From Thermoleophilia bacterium (GTDB taxonomy: Bacteria; Actinomycetota; Thermoleophilia; UBA2241): 64,000 nt of DNA. The DNA lies in assembly GCA_041393415.1 (NCBI GenBank), contig JAWKKE010000001.1, forward strand, positions 62,001 through 126,000, in the 5' to 3' direction. A program made the position numbers and the translations under genes. Positions 1-11,886 of the stretch are shown here, piece by piece. How positions within the stretch are numbered: position 1 is the first letter of the stretch; every line of letters starts with the position of its first letter. The notes under the pieces were generated by a model. That model worked only from the letters and a program-made list of their open reading frames with translations. It was not told the DNA's origin and did no database searches.

Positions 1-275
1 CAACCGAAGTTCGGATACAGATTGTGGAAGTGGACGATATCGGGATCGAAGCGCTGGATCGCATCGGCTACGAGCTGGCGGCCGTAGGGATGATCGCCGC
101 GGCTTGCCGCGATGCGCATCTTTGTGGCCATCGGCAAGGCGTCGAATTCCTCACTCTGCGGATTCACCACCTCGACGTCATGCCCGGCGTCGCGCAGGAG
201 TGTGCTTTCCGTGTCGACGACAACGTCCTCGCCTCCGCGCGTGCGGTAGGCAACGTGGCAAATCAGGATGCGCAC
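1..275 (-). CDS. Glycosyltransferase family 4-like, N-terminal fragment
   Basis: The minus strand reads from a GTG at 275 to the window edge, about 91 codons, so only the N-terminus is present. The protein opens VRILICHVAYRTRGGEDVVV and contains DPDIVHFHNLYPNFG. The Gly-Gly-Glu turn near residue 14 and the HNLYP segment are typical of the N-terminal half of GT4/GT1 glycosyltransferases, which move sugars onto glycans or lipids at the inner face of the membrane. A GAGGT ribosome site lies about 10 nt upstream of the GTG, supporting this start. Acceptor and donor cannot be told without the C-terminal domain. It diverges from the small surface protein at 407. Confidence 0.7.
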   Translation of the reverse strand, partial: MRILICHVAYRTRGGEDVVVDTESTLLRDAGHDVEVVNPQSEEFDALPMATKMRIAASRGDHPYGRQLVADAIQRFDPDIVHFHNLYPNFG

Positions 276-340
276 GTGACGGCTCGACCTCGATTCTCAC
301 ATGGACGACTGTCGCCAGAATTGGCTACGACACCCCGACC

Positions 341-367
341 TTAGATCCCGATTCCGGCCTGTATACT
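341..367 (+). promoter_or_regulatory. Possible promoter of the LAxTG surface protein
   Basis: TATACT at 362-367 is a good -10 candidate 40 nt upstream of the GTG at 407. The -35 side is weak: TTAGAT at 341-346 leaves a 15-nt spacer. Only the -10 is convincing. Confidence 0.3.
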
Positions 368-406
368 ACCAGCGTCAGAGGGTTCCTTCGTTTGGGGGGT
401 GAACGG

Positions 407-772
407 GTGAAGACTAAGTTCTTCGTGCTTGTTGCGCTTGCTATGCTGGCCATGTTGGCGTTCGCGGCGGTCGCACAGGCAACGGTCTCGCAGACGACGA
501 TCGACGCAATCATCGCCGATATCGCCGATGGCACACTGGACGGCGACTGGACGGCGGAGGAGATCCGTGCCGCCATCGCATACCTGCAGAACGATCCTAC
601 CGGTGAGCACTACTCCGACTACGCCGGTGAGCTCGAGGACTACCTCGCCAGTCTGCAGGATCCCGGTACACAGAGCGGTGAGCTCGCCTTTACCGGCGCG
701 CCCCTACTGCTGCTCCTGGCCGGTGGCGCCGGCCTCGTCGGCGGCGGCTTTGCTCTGCGGCGCCGTCACTAG
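407..772 (+). CDS. Small secreted protein with LAxTG sorting signal
   Basis: This is a 121-residue protein from a GTG at 407, preceded by a G-rich ribosome site. Residues 1-26 form a signal peptide with a likely cut after AQA. Residues 27-90 are acidic and probably helical, with no family I recognise. The C-terminus is a classic cell-wall sorting signal: LAFTG at 93-97, a hydrophobic stretch, then a RRRH tail. LAxTG is the motif used by class E sortases of high-GC Gram-positive bacteria, so the mature protein is probably joined to peptidoglycan. No sortase gene lies in the window. A strong terminator follows, so it looks monocistronic. Its function is unknown. Confidence 0.75.
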   Translation: MKTKFFVLVALAMLAMLAFAAVAQATVSQTTIDAIIADIADGTLDGDWTAEEIRAAIAYLQNDPTGEHYSDYAGELEDYLASLQDPGTQSGELAFTGAPLLLLLAGGAGLVGGGFALRRRH

Positions 773-804
773 CGCAGCGCGCCAGCAGAAGACGAACGAT
801 GCCG

Positions 805-836
805 AAGAGGGGCGCCCGGTGGGCGCCCCTCTTTTG
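805..836 (+). terminator. Intrinsic terminator between convergent genes
   Basis: A perfect 13-bp stem (805-817 with 821-833) closed by GGT is followed by TTG on the plus strand, forming a CTTTTG tract. It ends the surface protein gene. The minus-strand run ends at 862, so it may act in both directions. Confidence 0.8.
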
Positions 837-861
837 TTGCTGGCCCCCCGCGCCTCCGCCT

Positions 862-2583
862 CTAGGGAGTGCTGCCGGCGCTGGGGCTGGCGCTCGCACT
901 CGGGCTCGCCGACGACTCCTCGGAGGCAGACGCGCCGGTCACAAGCGTGAGCGCTACCGGCGCGTCGTCCATCGGAATGATGAGACCGCGCGGGAGACCC
1001 AAGTCGAGCCCCAGGGCAATGGCGGCGCGGCGCATGCTGGGCTGGTAGTACAGCACGCGCCGCGAGCTCGGCGGCTTCCACGCGGTCGCCCCAATCGGCA
1101 CCGCGTCGTAGCCCCACGTCACAAGACGCGCGGCCGTGGCGGAGGCGCTGCCGATGTCGTCGCTTATTACCCCAACCGCAACCGCCTGAGCGGCCGCGTA
1201 GCTGAAGCCCCGCTTGGTCGAAGCGAGTTGCGGCGACAGTGTGCCGGGCCAGCAGGCCCGTACAAGTGTCGCTACGTTGGCCCGAGCCTCACGCCGGGCG
1301 AGGGCGGCCGGCGCAACGGAGGCATCGCCGGCCGCCCGACCGGCGTGCGAGCTCGGCACCTCAGCAGCGCCGATAGCGCTACTGACGGCACTCAAATTGC
1401 TGCCCAGTTGAGACTCGGTGTCGAGCGGCGGCAGGGCCATCGTCACCGGCTGCCGCCGCTCTCGCAGAACCGCGGCGAGGCCGCTGAGAGCCGTCGCGGC
1501 CGCCCGTGACTTGCTCGCCGTTACCACGGGCGCGACGAGTACAGCCAGCGGCCGCCACTCGTCGATCGCGGCAACGACCTTCTTCGTGAGCCGTTGCGGC
1601 CGCGCCTGTACAACGCGCACGTCGACGCTGTAGCCGGCGGAGCGCCGCAGACGCCGGCGAACCTCACTCACGTAGGCCTTCACATCCAACCCATCGTCGG
1701 GCACGGCGACGAGCACTCGCGCCTCACGCGGCACGGTGGCGATTGTGGGCTCCGGGTTCTCCGGTTCCAAACCCACGGTGAGGTTGTGCGTAACTCGCCG
1801 CAGCACATTTGCCTCCACCGACCACCACTCGCCCTCGCGAGCGACGTCGACGACGGCCGGGAGGGCGCGCACCCGCAACTGCTCGCCACGTAGTCCCTTG
1901 AGCGTGACCGCCAGCGTGGTGGCCGCCTGCAGATCGATGCCGTCCTGCATCACGCCGAAGCCGAGCACGTAGTTGGCGAAGGCGACGATGTCGACACGCG
2001 CGAGCACCACTTGCGGCAGCCCAACTTCCAGCGTCCAGTATTGACTTATCCAGGCCTCGTCGAGCGTCAGCGCGCTGCCCTCCCACGCCATGGCGGCCTC
2101 ACGAACCAGACGCCGGTGAGCGAGTTCCTCGCCATCGTCGAAGAGCGGCGGCACGGCCAAACGCAGCGCATCCCGGTCGAGCGTCACCCATACGTCCATG
2201 TCGACCCCGAGCGCTTCGCTGAGAGCCGCCTCCGCCGCCTGCGGCCCCAGATCGTCGACGATGCGACAGATGGGCACGTACCCGCCACCGGCGACGAACC
2301 CGGCAGTGAGCGGCGCCACCACCGTCGCCGTCAGCGAGGCGCGGCGATGATCCACGTGCACCCAGACGACACCAGTGCAACTTCCGTCGGCGGCACCACG
2401 TACGAAGACGGCGATGTCCGCCGGCGGTTCCTGTTCCCTCTCCGCCGGCGGAGTGATACCCACGACTTCCTGCCACGGACCCGGCATGGCCAGGAGCATG
2501 ATCAGCGTGAGGGTGACGAGGACGCCGAGCAGAAGGGCGGCCCAGGGATCGAGCCGCCGCAGAACTGCGCGCAGCGATTTCAC
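862..2583 (-). CDS. Membrane-anchored LytR-like accessory protein
   Basis: This 573-residue protein begins with a short basic segment and one membrane helix (about 14-36); the rest should lie outside the cell. Residues about 55-270 are laid out like an LCP (LytR-CpsA-Psr) domain but lack the SVPRD and Arg-Ser-Asp motifs seen in its neighbour. Residues near 500-530, with VLYYQPSMRRAA and a following LGL, resemble a LytR C-terminal domain. The tail is a low-complexity Ser/Ala/Pro stretch. The GTG start overlaps the stop of the true LCP gene by 4 bp (GTGA), so the two are probably coupled. I infer a non-catalytic partner in wall glycopolymer attachment; no function is established from sequence. 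Confidence 0.55.
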   Translation of the reverse strand: MKSLRAVLRRLDPWAALLLGVLVTLTLIMLLAMPGPWQEVVGITPPAEREQEPPADIAVFVRGAADGSCTGVVWVHVDHRRASLTATVVAPLTAGFVAGGGYVPICRIVDDLGPQAAEAALSEALGVDMDVWVTLDRDALRLAVPPLFDDGEELAHRRLVREAAMAWEGSALTLDEAWISQYWTLEVGLPQVVLARVDIVAFANYVLGFGVMQDGIDLQAATTLAVTLKGLRGEQLRVRALPAVVDVAREGEWWSVEANVLRRVTHNLTVGLEPENPEPTIATVPREARVLVAVPDDGLDVKAYVSEVRRRLRRSAGYSVDVRVVQARPQRLTKKVVAAIDEWRPLAVLVAPVVTASKSRAAATALSGLAAVLRERRQPVTMALPPLDTESQLGSNLSAVSSAIGAAEVPSSHAGRAAGDASVAPAALARREARANVATLVRACWPGTLSPQLASTKRGFSYAAAQAVAVGVISDDIGSASATAARLVTWGYDAVPIGATAWKPPSSRRVLYYQPSMRRAAIALGLDLGLPRGLIIPMDDAPVALTLVTGASASEESSASPSASASPSAGSTP

Positions 2584-4724
2584 TTCACGCGCGTGAACGA
2601 CGTGGCCAAGCCCCGCATGGTCGCCGGAGACAGCTCGTCGTCGAGTGAGTTCAGAACCCAGTACAACGTCTTGTTGCGCTTCCAGGCGATCATGTGCAGC
2701 TTCTTGCCCTCGTAGAACAGCAGATACTCCTGGCCGTCGATCGTCTTGCGCTCAGTGGGATTCTTGATCGCCGGCGGATCCAGCCACTTGAGAGTCTGGA
2801 TGCTCCAGTACTTGCCGGTCGCCGTCTTGGCTACCACGACTGCGGCCAGGTGCGACGCACCATCCTCATCCTTGACCTTGTAGGCGTAGAACTCGTCGTA
2901 CGTGAAGCCCGGCGACCACGTCGTCGGCCGCTCCAGACGGAGCTTGGTGGTCGACGCCAGATCATTCCAGCGAGATGCCTCGTAGTTGGCGTTGGCGGTG
3001 AGCGTCTGCGTCGCCTCGGGTGTCGCCGACGTCGTCGGCAGAGACACCGGCATCGTCAGCGACCCGGGGAACGACGACGTGACGTACACTCGCAGTCCCT
3101 GCTCGACCCCAGGAGCGCGATCGACGAGGCGCACCTCGGAGTCGGGGAAGTAGTCCGCGAGCTCGTCGGCTTGCGTCGCCAGGCTGTTAGGTGCATACAC
3201 CACGGTCACCGCGCCCGGGAACTCCGGCGCGTCGGGCGCCGTAGCCACCGTGTAGCCGAGCTCCTTGAGCTGCGTCACCGCGGTATCGGCCTTGCCCACT
3301 TGCCCACTGGCGTTCACGACGGTGACCGTGAACATCTTCTTCGTCACCTTGGTCGTCGTCGACGTCGCGACCTTCTGACCCGGCGCCAGCGTGGGATTCT
3401 TGAACTCGGCCACGGCGGCGGCGATCTCTTCTTCCGTGGGCGTAACGTACGAGATGCCGTCGATCGTCGGCGTGGCGCCCTCGATGTGGACCGAGTGGAC
3501 CTGCGCCGTGTCGACCTGGAAGACGAGCTCGATGAGCGGCTTGAGTCGGTTGAGCGAGTTGATGTCGGAGGTCGTCTCGGACGTAATGGCGCGCACCATG
3601 CGCGCCACCTTGGTCCAGTCGCTGCTCCAACGATCGGACTGGCGCTGTGTCTCGCGCAGGAAGAGTTGCTGACGTTGCATGCGCCCGAAGTCGCCGCGCT
3701 CGTCGTGACGGAAGCGCACGAAGTCGAGCGCGTCGTGACCGCGCAGAAGCTGGTAGCCCGGCGCCAGGTCGATGGACTTGTAGCTCGCCGTCTCGGCGAC
3801 GTAGTAGCGATGGTCAACCGGGATGTAGACGCCCCCGAGGATGTTGACGGCATGCCAGAAGCCGGAGAAGTCGGTCTCGACGTAGTGGTTGATCTCGAGC
3901 CCCGTTAGCTGGCTGAAGGTCTCGACGACGAGGGCGGCGCCGCCGTAGGAGTACGCCGCGTTCATCTTGTCGACGCCCACGCCGGGGATATCGATGCGCA
4001 AGTCGCGCGGCACGGAGAGCATTGAGATGCTCTTGGTATCTGGGTCGAGGCGCACGAGGATCTGCGTGTCTGAGCGGCCGGGATCGCCCTCTTGGGCTTC
4101 GTCCCGGCCGATAAGCAGCACGTTCACTGCCTTGCCCGGAATCGCCGGACGCAGCTTCTCGCTGGTCTTCTTGACCGCGGCTTTCACGGCTTCGGTCTGG
4201 CCGCCGACGACGCTCACGTTGCCGTTGACCCAGCCCAACGCTATGCCGGGCATCGCCAGGAGCACGCCGACGACCGCCACGACGATGATCTTGAGCGCCA
4301 CGTGGCGACCCACCGTGAGATAGACGGTCGCCAACGCGACCAGGAGCACAATCACGACCGGTGTGCCGAGGAATACCCACCCCGGAACCTTCTCGGTGAG
4401 GCGTGCCAGATCGATCGCGGCCGACGCGTTGGCAAGCACTTCGGCGCCGTAGAGCCAGCCGAGGACGGCGAGGATGACGATGAGCACACCGGCGACGATG
4501 AGCAGCGACAGCGTCGGCGAACTCTCTGCTCGGGCGTTCTGCTGTCGCGCTTGCTCGGCCGACTCTCGAGCGGCGCTCGCGTGTGCCGCTTGCGTGCGTT
4601 CGCTACTGCTTGCCGCAGAACGAGCGTTGCCGGCGCGCGACGCCGACCCCACCGGTGACGCCATGACTCGCCGCACCCGCACGGGCGCGTCCTGGCCGGC
4701 TATGTAGACCCTGTATTCGCTCAT
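2580..4724 (-). CDS. LCP-family wall glycopolymer transferase with LytR_C domain
   Basis: This 714-residue protein has a charged cytoplasmic N-terminus, three membrane helices (about 71-92, 117-138, 143-164) and a long outer part. The LCP catalytic domain starts near 198. It carries GRSDT (216-220), SVPRD (237-241), KMNAAY (253-258) and the Arg-rich FVRFRHDERGDFGRMQRQQ segment that binds the lipid pyrophosphate. A LytR_C domain lies at about 465-545, and the last 110 residues form a domain I do not recognise. LCP enzymes move undecaprenyl-linked glycopolymers onto peptidoglycan. The WecA/MraY-like transferase upstream in the same gene run could prime such a polymer. Confidence 0.88.
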   Translation of the reverse strand: MSEYRVYIAGQDAPVRVRRVMASPVGSASRAGNARSAASSSERTQAAHASAARESAEQARQQNARAESSPTLSLLIVAGVLIVILAVLGWLYGAEVLANASAAIDLARLTEKVPGWVFLGTPVVIVLLVALATVYLTVGRHVALKIIVVAVVGVLLAMPGIALGWVNGNVSVVGGQTEAVKAAVKKTSEKLRPAIPGKAVNVLLIGRDEAQEGDPGRSDTQILVRLDPDTKSISMLSVPRDLRIDIPGVGVDKMNAAYSYGGAALVVETFSQLTGLEINHYVETDFSGFWHAVNILGGVYIPVDHRYYVAETASYKSIDLAPGYQLLRGHDALDFVRFRHDERGDFGRMQRQQLFLRETQRQSDRWSSDWTKVARMVRAITSETTSDINSLNRLKPLIELVFQVDTAQVHSVHIEGATPTIDGISYVTPTEEEIAAAVAEFKNPTLAPGQKVATSTTTKVTKKMFTVTVVNASGQVGKADTAVTQLKELGYTVATAPDAPEFPGAVTVVYAPNSLATQADELADYFPDSEVRLVDRAPGVEQGLRVYVTSSFPGSLTMPVSLPTTSATPEATQTLTANANYEASRWNDLASTTKLRLERPTTWSPGFTYDEFYAYKVKDEDGASHLAAVVVAKTATGKYWSIQTLKWLDPPAIKNPTERKTIDGQEYLLFYEGKKLHMIAWKRNKTLYWVLNSLDDELSPATMRGLATSFTRVK

Positions 4725-4777
4725 ACTGCTCCGGGGGCGACGACACCATCAGCGACGTACGTCGTCGCCACACGAAC

Positions 4778-6127
4778 TCAGAGACGGGGTATCGAGGCTT
4801 GAGGTTCGCGTGTGCGCCCGAGGCGCTCGATCTCGGCGCCGAGGCGCCGCAGTTTGCCCGTCAGATCCTCGTACCCTCGTTCGATGTGATGCACGCCGCG
4901 AATCTCCGTATGACCCTCCGCGACAAGACCGGCGGTGACCAGAGCGGCGCCGCCACGTAGATCCGGCGCCTCTACAACTGTACCAGTCAACGCCCTCGGC
5001 CCGGCGACCACGGCGTGGTGACCACTCTGGGTGATGCCCGCGCCGAGACGGTTGAGTTCGTCGACAACCACGAAGCGATTTTCGAAGACGTTCTCGGTGA
5101 CGATCGACTTGCCTTCGGCGAGCGACAGCAGCACCATTGTCTGCGCCTGAAGGTCGGTGGCGAAGCCGGGGTGCGGCAGCGTCGACACGTCGGTCGGGAT
5201 CAGCGGCCCCGTGCGCCGCACGGTGATGCGCTCCTCTCCCTCCTCGACCTCGACGCCCATGGCTCGTAGCTTGGCCAAGAACAGCTCGAGATGGCGCGGA
5301 TCGAGGCCGACGGTGGTTACTTCGCCGCCCGTCGCCGCGCCCATGATGAGATACGTGCCCGCCTCGATGCGATCGGCGATCACCTCGTGCTCCACGCCGT
5401 GTAGCGGCCGCCCGCCATGGATGCGAATCGTGCTCGTGCCGCCGCCCTCGATCTCAGCGCCCATCTTCACGAGGAAGTCGCAAAGATCCATGATCTCCGG
5501 CTCGCGAGCAGCGTTCTCGATGACCGTCTCGCCGCTCGCCGCCGTCGCCGCCATGAGCAGATTCTCGGTGGCGCCGACGCTCGGGTAATCGAGCGGCACT
5601 ACGGCACCCTTGAGTCCGTCGCTACGCACACGAATGAAGCCGTGATCCATCTCGACGGAGGCGCCGAGACGTTCGAGGCCGCGGAGGTGAAAGTCGATGC
5701 GCCGCGGTCCGATATTGCAGCCGCCCGGCATGGCGATTGTCGCCTCACCGAGCCGGGCGACGAGTGGCCCCATGACGACGATGCTGGCGCGCATGGTGCG
5801 CACAAGCTCGTACGGGGCGCACCCGTTCAGACCGAGGCCGGCACACACCTCAAGGCGTGTGCCGGCCTCGTGTACTTCCACACCGAGCGCCCGCAACATA
5901 GACATCATCGTCGCCACGTCGGCGATCGACGGTACCCGGCGTATTACACATGGCTCGTCGGTGAGTAGGCACGCGGCCAAGAGCTTGAGCACCGAGTTCT
6001 TGGCGCCCGCAAGCTCGACCTCGCCCTGCAACCGACCGCCGCCCGTAACCACCAGGCGGGCATCCTGTTCGCTCACTCCACCCACATCGACAAGATTGGC
6101 GCGCACCAGCACCCTGGTGCAACCCAC
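4778..6127 (-). CDS. murA: UDP-N-acetylglucosamine 1-carboxyvinyltransferase
   Basis: MurA adds enolpyruvate from PEP to UDP-GlcNAc, the first committed step of peptidoglycan synthesis in the cytoplasm. The GAKNSVLKLLAACLL segment near the start, the active-site loop MPGGCNIGPRRID with the reactive cysteine, and FATDLQAQ with the following EN-FE-RF segment are all present. The start is uncertain. A GTG at 6127 lies four bases past the atpC stop but has no ribosome site; a GTG at 6076 would give 432 residues, nearer the usual length. It follows atpC directly, as murA follows the atp genes in other Gram-positive bacteria. Confidence 0.93.
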   Translation of the reverse strand: MGCTRVLVRANLVDVGGVSEQDARLVVTGGGRLQGEVELAGAKNSVLKLLAACLLTDEPCVIRRVPSIADVATMMSMLRALGVEVHEAGTRLEVCAGLGLNGCAPYELVRTMRASIVVMGPLVARLGEATIAMPGGCNIGPRRIDFHLRGLERLGASVEMDHGFIRVRSDGLKGAVVPLDYPSVGATENLLMAATAASGETVIENAAREPEIMDLCDFLVKMGAEIEGGGTSTIRIHGGRPLHGVEHEVIADRIEAGTYLIMGAATGGEVTTVGLDPRHLELFLAKLRAMGVEVEEGEERITVRRTGPLIPTDVSTLPHPGFATDLQAQTMVLLSLAEGKSIVTENVFENRFVVVDELNRLGAGITQSGHHAVVAGPRALTGTVVEAPDLRGGAALVTAGLVAEGHTEIRGVHHIERGYEDLTGKLRRLGAEIERLGRTREPQASIPRL

Positions 6128-6130
6128 GTA

Positions 6131-6565
6131 CTACGAAGCACGCCGGCGCGCGACACTCAATCTGTTCTCGGCACGACGAAGAGCCTGTTCGGCCTGATAG
6201 AAGTCGACCTCGACCTGCGCCCCGGGATCGGAGCGCTGCTTGACGAGCTCCTGGTTGCGCTGGAAAGCACGTTCCGCGCGGGCCACGTCGATGGCACCCG
6301 CGAGCTCGGCGTGATCGACCACGACAAACACCGTGTCGAACAGTACCTGGGCGTAGCCCACACCGGTAGCGATGTACGACCATGTCCCGTCGCTGTTGCG
6401 AGCGCGTGTCTCGCCGACGCGCAGGAGCGTGACCAGCGGCTCGTGACGTGGCAGCACGCCCATCTCGCCCTCGACTCCCGGCAGGACGACCATGCCGACA
6501 TCGTCGCTGAAGATCTCGCCGTCAGGTGTGACGACTTCTACATGCAATCCGTTATGGTCAGCCAC
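6131..6565 (-). CDS. atpC: ATP synthase epsilon subunit
   Basis: A 144-residue epsilon subunit of the F1 central stalk. The N-terminal beta-sandwich holds LHVEVVTPDGEIFSDDVGMV and VLPGVEGEMGVLPRHEPLVT. The C-terminal part is the usual two-helix hairpin rich in Arg, Glu and Gln. It is the last gene of the atp set, 9 bp after atpD, and murA follows. Length and motifs fit the family throughout. Confidence 0.95.
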   Translation of the reverse strand: MADHNGLHVEVVTPDGEIFSDDVGMVVLPGVEGEMGVLPRHEPLVTLLRVGETRARNSDGTWSYIATGVGYAQVLFDTVFVVVDHAELAGAIDVARAERAFQRNQELVKQRSDPGAQVEVDFYQAEQALRRAENRLSVARRRAS

Positions 6566-6574
6566 AACTCAGCC

Positions 6575-7990
<1,416 letters not shown>

Positions 7991-8042
7991 ACTCTCAACT
8001 CCCGCTGTTCCGAATAGCGTGCGGCCCGCGCCACGAGCAAGC

Positions 8043-8918
8043 TCACGAGAGCCCCTCGGCGCCACCCACGACCTCGAGGATCTCCTGAGTGATCGCTGCC
8101 TGGCGAGCACGGTTGAGCGACAGCGTGAGGCTGTCGAGCATCTCTTCCGCGCTGTCGCTGGCGTTGCGCATCGCACTCATGCGCGCGCCCTGCTCGCTGG
8201 CGCTTGACTCCAGCAGGGCGCGATAGACGGCGATCTCAACGTACGCCGGCAGCAGCGCCTCCAAGATGGCACTCGCACTCGGCTCGTAGATGAAGCTCAC
8301 CGGGCTCTCCGAACGCCCCTGGCCGACGACCGCGTCGCGCGGCACCGGCAGGATCACCTCGTCGAGGAGCGTCTGCTCGATCGGCGAGGTGAAGTGGTTG
8401 TACACGAGGCGCACGCGATCGACCTCTCCCTTGACGAAGAGGTCGATCAGATAGGCGGCGATCTCCTGTGCGTCGGTGACACTCGGCTTGTCGCTCAGAC
8501 CTTGCCAGCTCTTGTCGATCGAGTAGCCCCTGAACTTCAGGGTGCCGATCCCCTTACGACCGACGCCGATGACGCGCGTCTCGACGCCCTCGCCGTGCAG
8601 GCGACGCTCCACTTCGAGCGTCTTGCGTACGACGTTGGCGTTGAACGCGCCCGCCAGACCGCGGTCGCCGGTCATGGCTACCACGGCCACGGCCTTCACC
8701 GGGCGCTCCTGTAGCAGATCGTACTGGCGCGACTCCGCCGAGTACGTCGCGAGATCGCGCATCATCTCGATCATGTCGCGGGCGTACGGGCGCAGACTCT
8801 CAATGCGCTGCTGATTGCGACGCAGCTTCGCCGCGGCCACCATCTCCATGGCCTTCGTGATCTTGCGTGTATTTTGGACCGAACCGATACGCCGGCGGAT
8901 GTCGCGCAGCGACGCCAC
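8043..8918 (-). CDS. atpG: ATP synthase gamma subunit
   Basis: A 291-residue rotor shaft of F1. The GTG at 8918 follows the atpA stop by one base and has GGAG 8 nt upstream. The N-terminus ASLRDIRRRIGSVQNTRKIT and AMEMVAAAKLRR are the standard gamma signature, and the C-terminal RMSAMRNASDSAEEMLDSL and the NRARQAAITQEI helix match the conserved end. An upstream extension of the frame overlaps atpA and is not real. Confidence 0.96.
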   Translation of the reverse strand: MASLRDIRRRIGSVQNTRKITKAMEMVAAAKLRRNQQRIESLRPYARDMIEMMRDLATYSAESRQYDLLQERPVKAVAVVAMTGDRGLAGAFNANVVRKTLEVERRLHGEGVETRVIGVGRKGIGTLKFRGYSIDKSWQGLSDKPSVTDAQEIAAYLIDLFVKGEVDRVRLVYNHFTSPIEQTLLDEVILPVPRDAVVGQGRSESPVSFIYEPSASAILEALLPAYVEIAVYRALLESSASEQGARMSAMRNASDSAEEMLDSLTLSLNRARQAAITQEILEVVGGAEGLS

Positions 8919-8919
8919 G

Positions 8920-10487
<1,568 letters not shown>

Positions 10488-10491
<4 letters not shown>

Positions 10492-11045
10492 TCCACTTCC
10501 CCTCTCAGTTCTGCGGTAGCCAGCCGGCGGCGCAGCTGGCGAATACGCGCCTTTAGGCTACTGTCGACGATGACGTCGCCGACGCGCAGGACAAGACCTC
10601 CGATGATGTCGGGATCAACCCGTTGGGTGAGCTCGACGCGGCGGCCGGTCACCTCCTCGACACGATCCGCGATTTGCTTGCTCGCCTCGGGAGCAAGGGC
10701 GACCGCGGACGTGACGTCTACTTTCACCAGCGCCGCCGCCTCGGCGGCCAGAGCGCCATAAGCGCCGTTCAGCTCGCTGAGGATGCCGAAGCGGCCACGC
10801 TGCAGCAACAGCTGCAACGTGTTCGCAACGAGTGGCTGCGCAGCACGCGTAATCTCGGCGACAACTCGCAGCTTGGCACTCACGTCGATCTGCGGGTCCG
10901 TCAGCACGTTGCGCAGTGCTTCGGATGCTCCGAGCCCGGCGACGAACTCCTCGAGGTCGCTGCGAACGGGTTCGACCACGTTCGCCTCGCTCGCGGCTTC
11001 GAACAAGGCTCGTGCGTACACGCGTGCTACTTGTTCAGCGCTCAA
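10488..11045 (-). CDS. atpH: ATP synthase delta subunit
   Basis: A 185-residue delta (OSCP-like) subunit that links F1 to the peripheral stalk. It begins MSAEQVARVYARALFEAA, the usual opening helix, and has VLTDPQIDVSAKLRVV and the conserved C-terminal ...VDPDIIGGLVLRVGDVIVDSS. The start is a TTG at 11045 that overlaps the atpF stop by 4 bp (TTGA), in line with the coupled pairs elsewhere in this run. Confidence 0.94.
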
Positions 11046-11551
11046 CCTTTGCTCTCCAGGCCGAGCTCTTCAACCTTCAACTCCGCGAGCGCCTCGTTGA
11101 TGAGACGAACCTGGTCGTCTTCGCTGAGGCTGCGCAGCGTGACCTTCTCGGTGGCCATCGCCGTAAGGTCGGCGATCTGCCCCTTGAGGTCGCGCAGCGC
11201 TGCACGCGTATCGCGCTCGATCTGTTCGTTCGCCTGCGTCAAGATGCGATCGGACTGAGCACGCGCCTCGGCCAGGATCTCGGCCTTCGCGTGCTCGCCG
11301 GTCGTGCGAGAGCGCTCGAGGATCTCCTCGGACTCGCTGCGCACCTTGGCCAGCGTCGCTTTGTACTCCTCGAGGAGACGCTGTGCTTCGGCGCGCGTCT
11401 CTTCGGCCACGTCCATGCTGTTCTGGATGTTCGCGCGGCGCTCATCGAGGACACGCTGAATGGGCCCAAAGGCGTACTTCCAGAGAATGAACAAAGCGAC
11501 GAGGAAGGTAATGAGCGTCCAGATCGAGAGACCTAGCTGGGACTCAAGCAT
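11042..11551 (-). CDS. atpF: ATP synthase b subunit
   Basis: A 169-residue b subunit with one N-terminal membrane helix (about 8-27, LSIWTLITFLVALFILWKYA) and then a long charged coiled coil that forms the peripheral stalk. KYAFGPIQRVLDERRANIQ is a family signature. A single atpF is present and no second b' gene was seen, so the stalk is probably a homodimer. Confidence 0.94.
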   Translation of the reverse strand: MLESQLGLSIWTLITFLVALFILWKYAFGPIQRVLDERRANIQNSMDVAEETRAEAQRLLEEYKATLAKVRSESEEILERSRTTGEHAKAEILAEARAQSDRILTQANEQIERDTRAALRDLKGQIADLTAMATEKVTLRSLSEDDQVRLINEALAELKVEELGLESKG

Positions 11552-11603
11552 GCTCAGCCACCTCCTTCCGCACGTTGTTCATTGGCAGTGCCGTCATGCT
11601 GGC

Positions 11604-11834
11604 TCAGACCACGAACAGCAGAATGAGGCTGACGACGAAGGCGTAGAGCGCCAACGCCTCGATGATGCCGATGCCGATGAACATGTTCGTGCGGATGTCG
11701 CCGGAGAGCTCAGGCTGACGCGCGATGCTCTGCAGGGCGCTTCCGATCATGCTCCCCATACCGATGCCAGGGCCAATAACCCCGAGCCCGATGGCCAGGC
11801 CGGCACCAAGCAGCTTTGCTCCTTCTGCATCCAT
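11604..11834 (-). CDS. atpE: ATP synthase c subunit
   Basis: A 76-residue proteolipid of the rotor ring, with two membrane helices joined by the polar loop ARQPE (38-42). The ion-binding carboxylate is Glu59 in IIEALALYAFV. The N-terminal helix carries the glycine-rich GAGLAIGLGVIGPGIGMG packing motif. I see no extra Gln/Thr/Ser pattern that would clearly mark sodium binding, so proton coupling is the default. Confidence 0.95.
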   Translation of the reverse strand: MDAEGAKLLGAGLAIGLGVIGPGIGMGSMIGSALQSIARQPELSGDIRTNMFIGIGIIEALALYAFVVSLILLFVV

Positions 11835-11886
11835 TCAGTGACCCCCTAGGTCGACGCTGTCTCGCTGCCTGCGCAGCACGGTTTGA

